The position numbers and the translations under genes are program-made. Of a stretch of 22,166 nt of DNA, positions 7,257-16,294 are shown in pieces. Source of the stretch: UBA12474 sp964549625 (lineage in GTDB: Bacteria; Babelota; Babeliae; Babelales; Babelaceae); the NCBI GenBank assembly GCA_964549625.1, contig CAZJVA010000010.1, positions 1 to 22,166 of the forward strand, written 5' to 3'. Each line of letters begins with the position of its first letter. Position 1 is the first letter of the stretch. The notes under the pieces were generated by a model, which ran no database searches, had not been told where the DNA came from, and saw nothing but the letters and a program-made list of their open reading frames with translations.

Positions 7257-7925
7257 ATGGTCAAAAATAAGACAGGAAGAAATGTTAGCGCCAGCACCTA
7301 TGAACAAAAAGCGTGGAATACCGGCACATATATTGTTGGTATCGATGAAGCTGGACGCGGTTGCCTCGCTGGGCCTGTTGTCGCAGGCGCAGTCGCGCTC
7401 ATAGCACCAGCAAATGAACCATTTTTGATGGACTCCAAGCTTTTGACGCCACAAAAACGAGCTCACGCTCATACATGGATTCAAAAAAATGCAAAATACG
7501 CCGTAGGAATGGCATCTTCGGACTACATCGATCGCACAAACATTCTACAGGCAACTACCCACGCTATGATGCTCGCGCTCAAAAATCTATTACACCAACT
7601 CGAGACCCCACCATCACTCATATTAGTTGACGCCGTTAAACTACCCCACAGCTTTGGAATTATGCGCGAGGCGCATTTTCGTGGTGAGCAGCTTTCAATC
7701 TCTATCGCAGCCGCATCCATTGTTGCAAAAGAGACGCGCGACGCACTTATGAAGCGCCAGGCAGATTACTTTCCTTGTTTTAGTTTTGCTCAACATAAGG
7801 GATACGGAACGCGCGCGCATTATCAAGAAATAGCCAAACATGGCGCCACCGCTATACATCGTCTATCATTTGCCCCCCTGGTATCGAAAGAATCTCATGA
7901 TCAACAAAGCTCTCTGTTTTGGTGA
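7257..7925 (+). CDS. rnhB: Ribonuclease HII
   Basis: Cleaves RNA in RNA-DNA hybrids and removes misincorporated ribonucleotides. The signature GIDEAGRGCLAGPVVAGAV gives Asp30 and Glu31. The third acid is Asp125 (LVDAVKLP), the fourth Asp162 in AASIVAKETRD, so the DEDD set is complete. The conserved end HKGYGTRAHYQEIAKHG is present. The 222-residue length is normal. ATG 7257 is the only ATG before the catalytic region; the ribosome site is weak (GGAAA). The next gene begins inside its 3' end. Confidence 0.97.
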   Translation: MVKNKTGRNVSASTYEQKAWNTGTYIVGIDEAGRGCLAGPVVAGAVALIAPANEPFLMDSKLLTPQKRAHAHTWIQKNAKYAVGMASSDYIDRTNILQATTHAMMLALKNLLHQLETPPSLILVDAVKLPHSFGIMREAHFRGEQLSISIAAASIVAKETRDALMKRQADYFPCFSFAQHKGYGTRAHYQEIAKHGATAIHRLSFAPLVSKESHDQQSSLFW

Positions 7926-8514
7926 AATTGTCGGCAGTGCGACCCTTGCGTGGGATGTCGCTACCTGGAAACATGACGAATATCCAAGCTTTGGATCCTG
8001 CGTTATTGTTGAGGCAGAAGAATTTCCACAGGGATTATGCGCCTGTGTAACCCATATTCAGACCGGATCAAGTGAAGCAAACCGCACACCACAACCGCTG
8101 CAAAAAGAGACCCAAGAGCTTGCGCGCGAATATCCCCACATATTCTCATTTTTACAAACCACCCTCACCTGCTCGCCCTTAGGCTACTTTGAACACAACA
8201 AGTTTGTGCCCCAGCCAAGCCCGCATATTCCGGCAATTCACAACTTTATCCGCCCCGCATCTGCCGCCGAACTCAACAAAATAATCGCCGAGCCACACGC
8301 CTTCAGCCTACTTTTTTGCGCACATCAACCACCCTTGGTCGACACGATTATCCTTGCTATACTAAGAAGCTATCATACGCAAAACCTAATTTCGCATACG
8401 GCCGCGTGCCAAATTGCTCGAGATTTTGCGCAACAATGCAACAACGACAACTTCCGAGTACAGTCATTTATTAAATCGCTTGAACACCTTATGCTCCAGG
8501 AGCGCCATGTTTAA
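7897..8514 (+). CDS. Unknown protein, possible HAS-barrel domain, coupled to ftsY
   Basis: I do not recognise a named gene. The 205-residue product starts with a beta-rich part: GEIVGSATLAWDVA, then GSCVIVEAE, then GLCACVTHIQTGS. The order 'G-x-V near the start, then a G-x-V-V-I-V-E turn, then a G-x-V strand' resembles HAS-barrel domains found at the N-terminus of HerA-type and F1-type ATPases. Residues from about 70 on include KETQELAREYPHIFSFL and SPLGYF, and the C-terminus is helical. No Walker motif is present. The frame is open back to 7840, but ATG 7897 is preferred because it limits the overlap with rnhB to 29 bases. It overlaps ftsY by eight bases. The HAS-barrel suggestion is tentative. 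Confidence 0.7.
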   Translation: MINKALCFGEIVGSATLAWDVATWKHDEYPSFGSCVIVEAEEFPQGLCACVTHIQTGSSEANRTPQPLQKETQELAREYPHIFSFLQTTLTCSPLGYFEHNKFVPQPSPHIPAIHNFIRPASAAELNKIIAEPHAFSLLFCAHQPPLVDTIILAILRSYHTQNLISHTAACQIARDFAQQCNNDNFRVQSFIKSLEHLMLQERHV

Positions 8515-9400
8515 TTTTATAAAAAATGCACTAAAAAAAGTATATTCCTCGGTAAGCAACCGCCTCACGGCGCTCTTTGGCAACGCCGTTGTTGATGATG
8601 CAACAATACAGAGCTTGCACACGATACTGCTCGAGGCAGATACCGGCGTGGCTACAACAAATCACCTCATTGATCACGTTAAAAAAGAGATGCAGAGCGG
8701 GCGCCTTGCAACCGGCGAAGATCTAAAAAACGCTCTAGAAGAGCAGCTTCTGCAGAAACTCGATGCAACAGCCTACTGCAAATCCAATGCCCCCATCATA
8801 TTATTAGTAGGCATTAATGGAAGCGGCAAAACAAGCACCGCGGGCAAACTTGCCCACATGCTCACAAAACAGGGTGAGCGTCCAATTTTAGTTGCCGCAG
8901 ACACCTTTCGTGCTGCCGCCGTTGAACAGCTAAGCATCTGGGCAGAACGAACTAACAGCCTATTCATCAAAGGTGCGGACGGCCAAGACCCCGCTTCTGT
9001 TGTTTACGCAGGACTTGAAGCATTTGCTCGCGGCCAAGGCTCACGGCTTATTATCGACACAGCCGGACGACTACAGACCAAAACCTACCTCATGCAAGAG
9101 CTAGAAAAAATACGACGCATCATTGCAAAAAAATGCCCCGAAACGCAGGTCAGCACACTTTTAACTATTGATGCCATGCTCGGGCAAAACTCTTTTGACC
9201 AAGCTAAGCTCTTCCACGAAAGCACACAACTCGATGGTATCGTGCTAACCAAAATGGATGGAACCGGCAAAGGAGGTATTGTCTTTTCAATTACTCAAGC
9301 ATTCCAGGTGCCAGTAGCCTATATTACCTATGGCGAAGAACTTTCAACCATCAAACCCTTTGATTCCCATGCATTTGTATCCGATCTCCTGGGCAATTAA
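8507..9400 (+). CDS. ftsY: Signal recognition particle receptor FtsY (NG domain only)
   Basis: SRP receptor GTPase that delivers ribosomes translating membrane proteins to the Sec translocon. Seen: a basic N-terminal helix (MFNFIKNALKKVYSSVSNRL), the N domain, G1 GINGSGKT (residues 102-109), AADTFRAAAVEQL, G3 DTAGR (184-188), G4 TKMDG (248-252), then GTGKGG and YITYGEE. At 297 residues it lacks the long acidic A domain of E. coli FtsY; the basic helix probably handles membrane contact. ATG 8507 has AGGAG at 8498-8502. It overlaps the preceding gene by eight bases and prmC by 32. Confidence 0.97.
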   Translation: MFNFIKNALKKVYSSVSNRLTALFGNAVVDDATIQSLHTILLEADTGVATTNHLIDHVKKEMQSGRLATGEDLKNALEEQLLQKLDATAYCKSNAPIILLVGINGSGKTSTAGKLAHMLTKQGERPILVAADTFRAAAVEQLSIWAERTNSLFIKGADGQDPASVVYAGLEAFARGQGSRLIIDTAGRLQTKTYLMQELEKIRRIIAKKCPETQVSTLLTIDAMLGQNSFDQAKLFHESTQLDGIVLTKMDGTGKGGIVFSITQAFQVPVAYITYGEELSTIKPFDSHAFVSDLLGN

Positions 9401-10259
9401 AACAATTGCCGCCCGATTGGCAGCGGCATACCAATCCGAGGCCGAAGCCGTACGTGCAGCACAGGAACTTGTTGGATACGTCACAAAATACAGCAGAACA
9501 GAGTTAATCATCTTTGCAGAAAAGCAGATCGACCAAACAACATGGCAGAAAATCGAATCACTCGCGTTAGAACATCTCAACCAAGACAAGCCACTTGCAT
9601 ACATCCTGCAAAAACAGCCATTCTTATCTCTCGATCTTACCATAGAGCCCCCGATCCTTATTCCACGCCCTGAAACAGAATGGTGGACGGCTCAGGTTAT
9701 TAATCAGTGCCAACAATTGCAACCAAGCGATACTGATAGACTTCAAATACTCGATCTATGTACAGGCTCAGGATGCATCGCACTTGCCCTGGCCCATGCG
9801 CTACCCCAAAGTCTGGTCACCGGCATTGACAAAAATCCTGCAGCTATTGCATGCGCACAAAAAAACGCAATTAACAACAATATTGATAATACCGTGTTTG
9901 TCCAATCAGACCTTTTTGCTGCGATAGCCAATCAAAACTTTGACCTTATTGTAGCCAATCCACCGTATATCAGCCTAACCGATTACCAAACGCTAGAAAA
10001 ATCTGTCCGCGAGTGGGAAGATCCTCACGCGCTTTGGGCACCCAACAAGGGCACCGCGCTCATTCGCCGCATTGTTCAACATGCAACAAAACACCTCACC
10101 GAGAAACTACGGGGCACAATACCACGCCTATGGATCGAGATTGGCTATGACCAGGCCTTTCTTGCTCAAGAGCTCTCTGAGCCATCCCTACAACTCACCT
10201 GCCTACACGACCAATTCGATACACCCCGACTCGTGGTGGAAAAGCTCCCAAACCACTAG
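9369..10259 (+). CDS. prmC: Release factor glutamine methyltransferase PrmC
   Basis: Methylates the Gln of the GGQ motif of release factors RF1 and RF2, using S-adenosylmethionine. The SAM-binding motif DLCTGSGCIALALA and the catalytic NPPY (residues 197-200, in VANPPYIS) are intact. A helical N-terminal domain precedes the fold, with the usual link P-x-L-I-P-R-P-E-T-E before motif I (ILIPRPETEWW). The 296-residue length is normal. ATG 9369 is chosen over 9330 because it gives the standard N-terminus; it lies in the last 32 bases of ftsY. It is the last gene of the rnhB cluster. Confidence 0.95.
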   Translation: MHLYPISWAIKTIAARLAAAYQSEAEAVRAAQELVGYVTKYSRTELIIFAEKQIDQTTWQKIESLALEHLNQDKPLAYILQKQPFLSLDLTIEPPILIPRPETEWWTAQVINQCQQLQPSDTDRLQILDLCTGSGCIALALAHALPQSLVTGIDKNPAAIACAQKNAINNNIDNTVFVQSDLFAAIANQNFDLIVANPPYISLTDYQTLEKSVREWEDPHALWAPNKGTALIRRIVQHATKHLTEKLRGTIPRLWIEIGYDQAFLAQELSEPSLQLTCLHDQFDTPRLVVEKLPNH

Positions 10260-10401
10260 AACATGCGCCCCCGGCCAACCACTATTGAAAAAACAATACT
10301 CAACAAAAATTGACAAAAGTTAAAATTTTGAGAAAATGAATGTATGCAAAATCAGTAACCAAACTGAACAATCTAAAATAAAACCAGCCCGTGGAGATAT
10401 T

Positions 10402-11373
10402 ATGAAAGACTTTCGCCTTTTCGGCCTCATTGCGCTAATAGGCTGCCTTCTCGCAGCCCCCATACTGGCCGCCCAAAACAACAAATATTGTGTGCAAAAA
10501 TTAGATGTATATGGCACACTGACGACAAGTTTTGACGCTGAAATCGTTATTATTGATCATACGACAGTCACGGCACAACTAAAAACAGTTCACAATCTTT
10601 TTAAACGGTGTGACAAAGCACACACCCTAGAGATCAAAAGTTTTAAGCCCAAGTATGCGCTTGATAACAGCTGGGATATCGAATTTCCCGAAAGCATCAC
10701 AATGCTTTCACTTGAGAACTGTTTAATATCTGAAGACGAACTTTTTAAGTTGCTCGAAAAAAACAAAAATATAACGTCGTTGAAACTACAAAGGATACAA
10801 CATCCACAAAAGGGCGACTATTGGACCTGGAGTACACTCAAGCTACCAAAACAAATAACAAAGCTCGATATTGACAGGGTCACCCAAAGCTCTTTGGACC
10901 ATATCCTTACGTCACTACCCCAGCTTGCCCAATTAACATGTACAAAAACCTCTACTACTACTATTGAAACTTTAAAACTGAGCAAAAACACAACATTCGA
11001 ACAAGTTTTTATCGATCAAGCAATGGATATCGCCGATATTTTTGGAGATGAGAATGAGAAAAGTACTCCAATTGCCATAGAGTTTTCGAGTAAAGAAAAA
11101 CGCGATGCCTATCAAGCAAAAACACAAGAACAAAACATCAACAAAAAAACACGCAAATTGACCTATGTCGGAGAACACAGCCTAAAAGAGCTCATTTCCT
11201 CATATCGGCTACCAATAACATTTGTTATCGGAGGTACGGCAGTTGCTCTGGGTGGCTTCTTTGCATGGAAATATTTTACAGCAAAAAAATCATCTACAAA
11301 CCCGCTTAGCCCCTTAAAAAGCATCAATTCTCAATTACGCAACATTACCAATACTCAAAAAGCTACTCGCTAA
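10402..11373 (+). CDS. Exported LRR-like protein with C-terminal membrane anchor
   Basis: No named family. Residues 1-22 are a clear signal peptide (MKDFRLFGLIALIGCLLAAP, cut probably after LAA). The middle contains leucine-rich-repeat-like units: ITMLSLENCLIS, ITSLKLQRI, ITKLDIDRVT, LAQLTCTK, spaced about 25-30 residues apart. Near the C-terminus is one membrane segment (LPITFVIGGTAVALGGFFAW) followed by a short basic tail. The predicted form is a surface-exposed or periplasmic domain anchored at its C-terminal end. ATG 10402 has GTGGAGA eight to ten bases upstream; the frame is open to 10336. It is followed by a strong hairpin terminator, so it is probably transcribed alone. Confidence 0.8.
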   Translation: MKDFRLFGLIALIGCLLAAPILAAQNNKYCVQKLDVYGTLTTSFDAEIVIIDHTTVTAQLKTVHNLFKRCDKAHTLEIKSFKPKYALDNSWDIEFPESITMLSLENCLISEDELFKLLEKNKNITSLKLQRIQHPQKGDYWTWSTLKLPKQITKLDIDRVTQSSLDHILTSLPQLAQLTCTKTSTTTIETLKLSKNTTFEQVFIDQAMDIADIFGDENEKSTPIAIEFSSKEKRDAYQAKTQEQNINKKTRKLTYVGEHSLKELISSYRLPITFVIGGTAVALGGFFAWKYFTAKKSSTNPLSPLKSINSQLRNITNTQKATR

Positions 11374-11397
11374 AAAAAATTCTGATTAATTAGCATG

Positions 11398-11441
11398 GTC
11401 GAGCTTGCAACAAAAACGTTGCAAGCTCGACTTATTTCTTG
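11398..11441 (+). terminator. Rho-independent terminator after the LRR-like gene
   Basis: GTCGAGCTTGCAAC (11398-11411) pairs perfectly over 14 bases with 11418-11431 around a six-base loop AAAAAC. TTATTTCTT follows. It lies 25 bases after the stop of the LRR-like gene. Confidence 0.85.
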
Positions 11442-11487
11442 TACGAAAACCACCCCCCGGCCAACCACACATCACGAACACCAATAA

Positions 11488-11515
11488 TTGGCAAGCAGCA
11501 AAAAGAGGGTATGTT
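11488..11515 (+). promoter_or_regulatory. Candidate promoter for phosphatase 1
   Basis: TTGGCA (11488-11493), a 16-base spacer and TATGTT (11510-11515) lie 41 bases before the start of the phosphatase gene and after a strong terminator, so an own promoter is expected here. Confidence 0.45.
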
Positions 11516-11556
11516 GTTTTTATGGCGAGGCGTAGAAAACAAAAAGGGGCAGTAAC

Positions 11557-13143
11557 ATGCAGAAAAAACAGGCTAAGATAATCCTATTTTTCTTGTGGGT
11601 AACCTTGACAATAACCGCATCTTCGGCTCACAAAACACCCCCGCCTTCATTCAAACACCCAATATCCCTCTCAAAAACTGGCACCAAGGCACACAAAAAG
11701 CTCCCTCTACAAACTATCTCATCACACCCCTACCTATTCGCCCTAGGAACCGCCTCCATCGGGCTACTAGTTATAAGTTGTATAAGCCTTTGGAACAGCC
11801 ACAAAACAAAAACCGAAGAACCACCCTGTCAAACAGCGACAGCCCGTGAAGGTACTTTTTCAAACTTTGATAACGAACGAAAAAAAGAGCCGTGGAAAAC
11901 AGAAGAAGACATTCTTAAAATAGCACAAGGCTTAGAAGAGACGCTTAAAAAGGAGCTACAAAACTACGCAAGCCCCTCACAAAAAGACTTTTCCGAAAAA
12001 ATCAAAACCTTACAAGAGGAAACCGCTGCAGATCAATTACAAACGGGGTTATTCTGTCATGCGATCATACCCAACAATGCCCAATTATACATGCACGCTG
12101 ATCTCCACGGAGACTCTGGCCCAATCGAAGCTATGCTCAACCACCTAGAAGACCAAAAACTATTTGACCCCAAGACAGGAATCATCAGCGGTAATGCGTA
12201 TGTAGCCTTCCTTGGTGATTACATAGACCGAGGCCCAGAAAGCCTTAAAAACCTCTGGCTCCTCTGGCAGCTCAAGCAGCGTAACCCAGAGCACGTCTTT
12301 TTAATTCGGGGCAACCACGAAACAACATGGATATGCTCAACAAATGGCTTTTTTGCCAATATCATAACAATATGCAACGCAACTGGCCCCAAAGACCTGG
12401 AACTTTTAGAAATAATATACCCAATACACCAAAAGATCTTTGATACATTCTGCAACGCCTTCGCCCTCCTCCCGATCGTAACCTGTATCGATCGAGGATG
12501 CATAAAAAACAACCGCCTTGCATTGCTACACGGAGGAATTAACCCCAAAAAAAAGGTAGCCACCTTTGGCAACAACATCAGCTACAATAAAAATAAAACA
12601 TACTTTACCGTTCCAACGGACGTAAATAGCTACCTCTGGTCCGATTTTTTCAGCGAAGACAATGAACAAGAAAAATTCATAGAAAATCAACGAGGCGCCG
12701 GCTACATTCTTTACAAAAATAATGTTGCAAATTGGATGAAATCAAATGATGTAAAAACAATTTTTCATGGGCATGACCAAAAAAACAAACGCTACAAAAA
12801 TAAGACAGGAAAAGAAATATGGCTCTTTACCCAAGGAAAGTGGCGCGGACTCGGATCGCGCTGGGACGACACCGCCCTCGTTCTTAACGTTGCACCAAAC
12901 ACCGGGTACTACAGTCAAAAAGGCGGCGGCTATTACTACAACTATGGGACATTTATCTGTATTAAGCCAAAGCCCGCAAACGTTATCTCTACCCAACTAC
13001 CTACCAACCCACAATTTGCCTCAAACACGCGTGCACAAGAACTAACAACATTGCCCGACTACATCCTCGAACCAATCTATTTTAAGCCAGTCTCTCCCCA
13101 TACAATCGTTCCGTACGATCAGATCATGCTAAAAGTTACATAG
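11557..13143 (+). CDS. Exported PPP-family metallophosphatase 1
   Basis: A 528-residue protein of the calcineurin-like/PPP phosphoesterase superfamily. A signal-like N-terminus (AKIILFFLWVTLTITASSA) is followed near residues 58-78 by a second hydrophobic segment (LFALGTASIGLLVISCISLW), then a charged linker. The catalytic domain has every metal-site motif in order: D182-L-H184-G, G220-D-Y-I-D-R-G226, G252-N-H-E255, H325-G-G, and FHGH404-406D. These match the Ser/Thr phosphatase PPP order GDxHG, GDxxDRG, GNHE, HGG, GH. It may act on phosphoproteins or on nucleotides; substrate unknown. Its ribosome site is AGGGG at 11545-11549. A related gene lies at 16642. Activity and export are inferred. 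Confidence 0.85.
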   Translation: MQKKQAKIILFFLWVTLTITASSAHKTPPPSFKHPISLSKTGTKAHKKLPLQTISSHPYLFALGTASIGLLVISCISLWNSHKTKTEEPPCQTATAREGTFSNFDNERKKEPWKTEEDILKIAQGLEETLKKELQNYASPSQKDFSEKIKTLQEETAADQLQTGLFCHAIIPNNAQLYMHADLHGDSGPIEAMLNHLEDQKLFDPKTGIISGNAYVAFLGDYIDRGPESLKNLWLLWQLKQRNPEHVFLIRGNHETTWICSTNGFFANIITICNATGPKDLELLEIIYPIHQKIFDTFCNAFALLPIVTCIDRGCIKNNRLALLHGGINPKKKVATFGNNISYNKNKTYFTVPTDVNSYLWSDFFSEDNEQEKFIENQRGAGYILYKNNVANWMKSNDVKTIFHGHDQKNKRYKNKTGKEIWLFTQGKWRGLGSRWDDTALVLNVAPNTGYYSQKGGGYYYNYGTFICIKPKPANVISTQLPTNPQFASNTRAQELTTLPDYILEPIYFKPVSPHTIVPYDQIMLKVT

Positions 13144-13250
13144 ACAGCACCATTAAGCCAACATATTACGCACACCTCAACATAGTTATTGCCCCTTCAC
13201 TATTCGAGACAAAACCCGTACGCTAAAATCAAAAACAACAGGACTTACGT

Positions 13251-15110
13251 ATGGCTAAAATCAAAATTCTTCCCGCATGGGAGGCGCAAAAAATCGCTGC
13301 TGGTGAAGTTGTTGAACGACCCGCAAGTATCGTCAAAGAACTTATCGAAAACGCAATCGATGCCGGTGCAGATTCAATTGACCTTGAAATTATGCAGGGT
13401 GGCAAATCAAAAATAGCGATTCACGATAATGGGCATGGCATGTCGGCCGAAGACGCCCAACTATGCATACACAATCATGCAACCAGTAAAATCACTTCCG
13501 TAACAGAATTACCACAAATTCAAACCTTTGGATTTCGCGGCGAAGCATTAGCCAGTATCGCGGCCGCAAGTAAACTCACTATTATCACTAAAGAAGCAGA
13601 AGCCGCACATGCGACACGATTGGTCTTTGATGCCGGTGCATGCACCGAAGAACAGTCGGTAATGCGGCAAACCGGAACAAGCATCATTGTTGAAGATATC
13701 TTTTTTAACATTCCGGCACGGCGCAAATTTTTGAAAAAAGACGAAACCGAGTGGCGGGCCATCTATCAATTAGTCAGCGCACTCGCACTTGCTCATCGGC
13801 ACGTCACCTTTACTCTATCGCATAACGAACGGCGAATTTTGACCACCGAGGCTACCAACGACCCTACACAACGCTTCTGCCAGGTGCTTGGCATGGATCT
13901 GCACGAACATCTAATTAACCTCCAGCACGATGGTAAGTACGCACAAATAGAGGGTATCACGACCCGCGCCCCAAAAACTCGCTACGATAAAAACCAGATC
14001 TTCATATTTGTTAATCGCCGCTGGGTAAAAAATTACAAACTGGTTTCAGCTCTTATTAAGGGATACGACAACATACTGCTTCCGCAGCACTACCCATTGG
14101 CCGCAATCTTCATAACGGTTCCCGAAGATACGGTTGATATCAACGTACACCCCCGCAAAGAAGAAGTTCAATTTATGCATCCACTTGGCGTTGAACGAAG
14201 CATACAAGAAGCAGTCTCCACGGCACAAGAAGCCGCGGTCAAAGCGGTACTACAAGCAACCGCACACCTTGAAAAAAGACATGACGACACCTATTATATG
14301 CCACCACAACACAAAGATTTTCACTACAATGCCTCTACTGCGCACGCACCTTCGCTCCTGCAAGAACCGGAGCCATCGGCCACGACGGCATATCAGCACA
14401 CAGCACCACTCATAAATAAAACCGCACCATGCGTACACCCAAATGAGCCAAATAAATTACATGCCACGGAACTTCTAATCGCCGCAACAAATACCCCGGC
14501 ACCAGTACAACAGCAGCAAACTTCCCCACAAGGGTACACGATCTTGGGGCAACTCCATCTCACGTACATTTTGGTGCAGACAAATGAAGGACTGATGCTC
14601 ATTGATCAACATGCGGCACACGAACGAATTTTGTTCGAGCAATTTAGAGAACGCATGCACAATGCAGAAGCCACAGATCTTCTCTTTCCGCAACTCGTAC
14701 GGCTCACCCCAAGTGAATATGCTTCTCTATTGCCCCACCTGGATGAAATTGCACAACAGGGCATTGGCATCGAACCTTTTGGAGAATCAACCTTGAGTGT
14801 ACGCGCGCTTCCAACCACAATGAAGCATGCAGACATGCAATCATTCTTCGAAGAGCTTGCTCAAAAGCTTCTGAACCAAAACATTGAAACCACAGAAAAG
14901 CAACCCAACAGGCTGTACGAGAACCTACATGCAACAATGGCATGCAAAGCCGCGATCAAATCGGGTGATCGATTAAACACCACAGAAATGAATGCGCTCG
15001 TTGAACAGATATTAACAACCAATCACAGCACGACCTGCCCACATGGGCGTCCTACTACCTGGCGCTTGACGCTGCAAGAAATTGAACGCACTTTTCAACG
15101 CCATCTATAA
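13251..15110 (+). CDS. mutL: DNA mismatch repair protein MutL with endonuclease motif
   Basis: ATPase that links mismatch recognition to strand cutting. GHKL ATPase motifs: Glu30/Asn34 in KELIENAIDAGA, then IHDNGHGM, then TFGFRGEALASI. The C-terminal domain carries DQHAAHERILFE (residues 452-463), the DQHA-x2-E-x4-E metal-binding motif of nicking MutL proteins, with ACKAAIKSGD and CPHGRPT further on. This marks the MutH-independent type. The region between about 330 and 430 is a low-complexity linker. The length of 619 is normal. No mutS is in the window. ATG 13251 follows GGACTTACGT, a weak site. A convergent terminator-like hairpin follows the stop. Confidence 0.97.
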   Translation: MAKIKILPAWEAQKIAAGEVVERPASIVKELIENAIDAGADSIDLEIMQGGKSKIAIHDNGHGMSAEDAQLCIHNHATSKITSVTELPQIQTFGFRGEALASIAAASKLTIITKEAEAAHATRLVFDAGACTEEQSVMRQTGTSIIVEDIFFNIPARRKFLKKDETEWRAIYQLVSALALAHRHVTFTLSHNERRILTTEATNDPTQRFCQVLGMDLHEHLINLQHDGKYAQIEGITTRAPKTRYDKNQIFIFVNRRWVKNYKLVSALIKGYDNILLPQHYPLAAIFITVPEDTVDINVHPRKEEVQFMHPLGVERSIQEAVSTAQEAAVKAVLQATAHLEKRHDDTYYMPPQHKDFHYNASTAHAPSLLQEPEPSATTAYQHTAPLINKTAPCVHPNEPNKLHATELLIAATNTPAPVQQQQTSPQGYTILGQLHLTYILVQTNEGLMLIDQHAAHERILFEQFRERMHNAEATDLLFPQLVRLTPSEYASLLPHLDEIAQQGIGIEPFGESTLSVRALPTTMKHADMQSFFEELAQKLLNQNIETTEKQPNRLYENLHATMACKAAIKSGDRLNTTEMNALVEQILTTNHSTTCPHGRPTTWRLTLQEIERTFQRHL

Positions 15111-15137
15111 AAAATTCGATACATGATCATGATTGTG

Positions 15138-15172
15138 CGTGGTGCCGTTTTGAATAGCAGCACCACGTATTT
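15138..15172 (+). terminator. Terminator between mutL and the convergent exported gene
   Basis: CGTGGTGC (15138-15145) pairs with GCACCACG (15160-15167) around a 14-base loop, and TATTTTTA follows on the plus strand. It sits between two converging genes and may serve both. Confidence 0.6.
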
Positions 15173-16294
15173 TTACGCCGGTAACAGTGGCAGAGAAACC
15201 TGCTTTTGAGTGATACCAGCAGAAGATGTAATAGTTTTTGGACTCATCGCAGGCGTAGCCTTGCGCTTTGAATAATAATGATAAAGACCATACAAAGCAC
15301 AAGTCCCAACAATGCCACACGTCGCAAGAATATACGGATTTTTCCAATTACATCCGAGCAAACCCGACGGTGCAGAGCTGCTGATTACTTCTTGTGCAAT
15401 CTCTTCTATCAAAGCACGTTTTTTTTCTAGTTCCTTACTGGTGAACTCTTGAGAATAATATTTAGAAGTAGAAGGAGAATAATAATTAAAGTTAACCTTA
15501 CCATCTTTCTCTTTAGCCAATGCTGTCATCACCTTATCAATGTGCTCAATCAGCTCTTTGTGGTACAAGGCAATAGCTTTCTTCAAAACGGTTTTGTTCT
15601 CTTCAAATGCAAACAAAAATTCCAACACCAACTTGCTTAAAACATCAACACTAGGATTCCAGAAAAAGTCTTTCCAATACTTCGTACTCACAACCTCTTT
15701 TGATAAAACGCACAAAGCCTTTGTATATTCCTTGCCCTGAATAGTTATATTCTTCTCTTCTTGGAGCAAATAATCAAAATAACTCTGGCTGAAAAGGTTC
15801 GATTCACCAAAAAAAGCTCCCGAATACACACAAACTCCATCAAATACAAATGCTGCATACGATTCGTTTAAAACAGCATTCATAAACTTTGAGGTTTTAG
15901 TTTTCTTATCAACCGTAATAAAAGCTCTTATCTTTTTCTCATTATCTTTGATCCACTTCATCGTTGGATAAGAAAGCTTTGTTGGGCAAGCAACCGCTAC
16001 AAAAAAAAGATACACAAGTTGCCGATCGCTAACATTGGCATCTCCTTCCTTTGGGAAAGCTGGCACCTTTTCGGATATCATCAAGAAAGCAAGTTTTTTG
16101 GCCAATTCTTTTTCATCTTGTTTAAGCGAAGACCAATTCCAAAAACGATTGCTTTCTGAGACAAGCAAAATCAAGCTACCCAAGTCATAATCTGAATCAA
16201 TCAGCACCTTTGAAATCGCCTTCTTAGAAGTCTCATCCAATGCCGCAACATTCTTGTCATCCTTAAGCGCTTTGAGCAAATTTTTTAATGCCAC
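15173..16294 (-). CDS. Main part of a frame-broken exported protein, C-terminal anchor
   Basis: Not a recognised family. The longest open frame runs from GTG 16294 and gives 373 mostly helical, lysine-rich residues, with one membrane segment near residue 325 (ILATCGIVGTCALYGLYHYY) and then a basic tail (SKRKATP). The same frame stays open upstream past 16294 and reads smoothly (IRLFKAVTGADRSAQGGKAF), while the signal peptide lies in another frame at 16285-16431. The gene is therefore most likely one exported protein of about 415 residues split by a single-base shift near 16410, or a sequencing error. GTG 16294 has no convincing ribosome site. The C-terminal architecture matches the LRR-like protein at 10402. 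Confidence 0.7.
   Translation of the reverse strand: MALKNLLKALKDDKNVAALDETSKKAISKVLIDSDYDLGSLILLVSESNRFWNWSSLKQDEKELAKKLAFLMISEKVPAFPKEGDANVSDRQLVYLFFVAVACPTKLSYPTMKWIKDNEKKIRAFITVDKKTKTSKFMNAVLNESYAAFVFDGVCVYSGAFFGESNLFSQSYFDYLLQEEKNITIQGKEYTKALCVLSKEVVSTKYWKDFFWNPSVDVLSKLVLEFLFAFEENKTVLKKAIALYHKELIEHIDKVMTALAKEKDGKVNFNYYSPSTSKYYSQEFTSKELEKKRALIEEIAQEVISSSAPSGLLGCNWKNPYILATCGIVGTCALYGLYHYYSKRKATPAMSPKTITSSAGITQKQVSLPLLPA

Noticed and set aside
7157..7484. Minus-strand frame of 110 codons opposite rnhB
   Set aside because: Antisense shadow of a strongly conserved gene; no ribosome site.
10310..10340. TTGACA as -35 of the LRR-like gene
   Set aside because: No acceptable -10 is found 15-19 bases downstream, so the hexamer alone is not enough.
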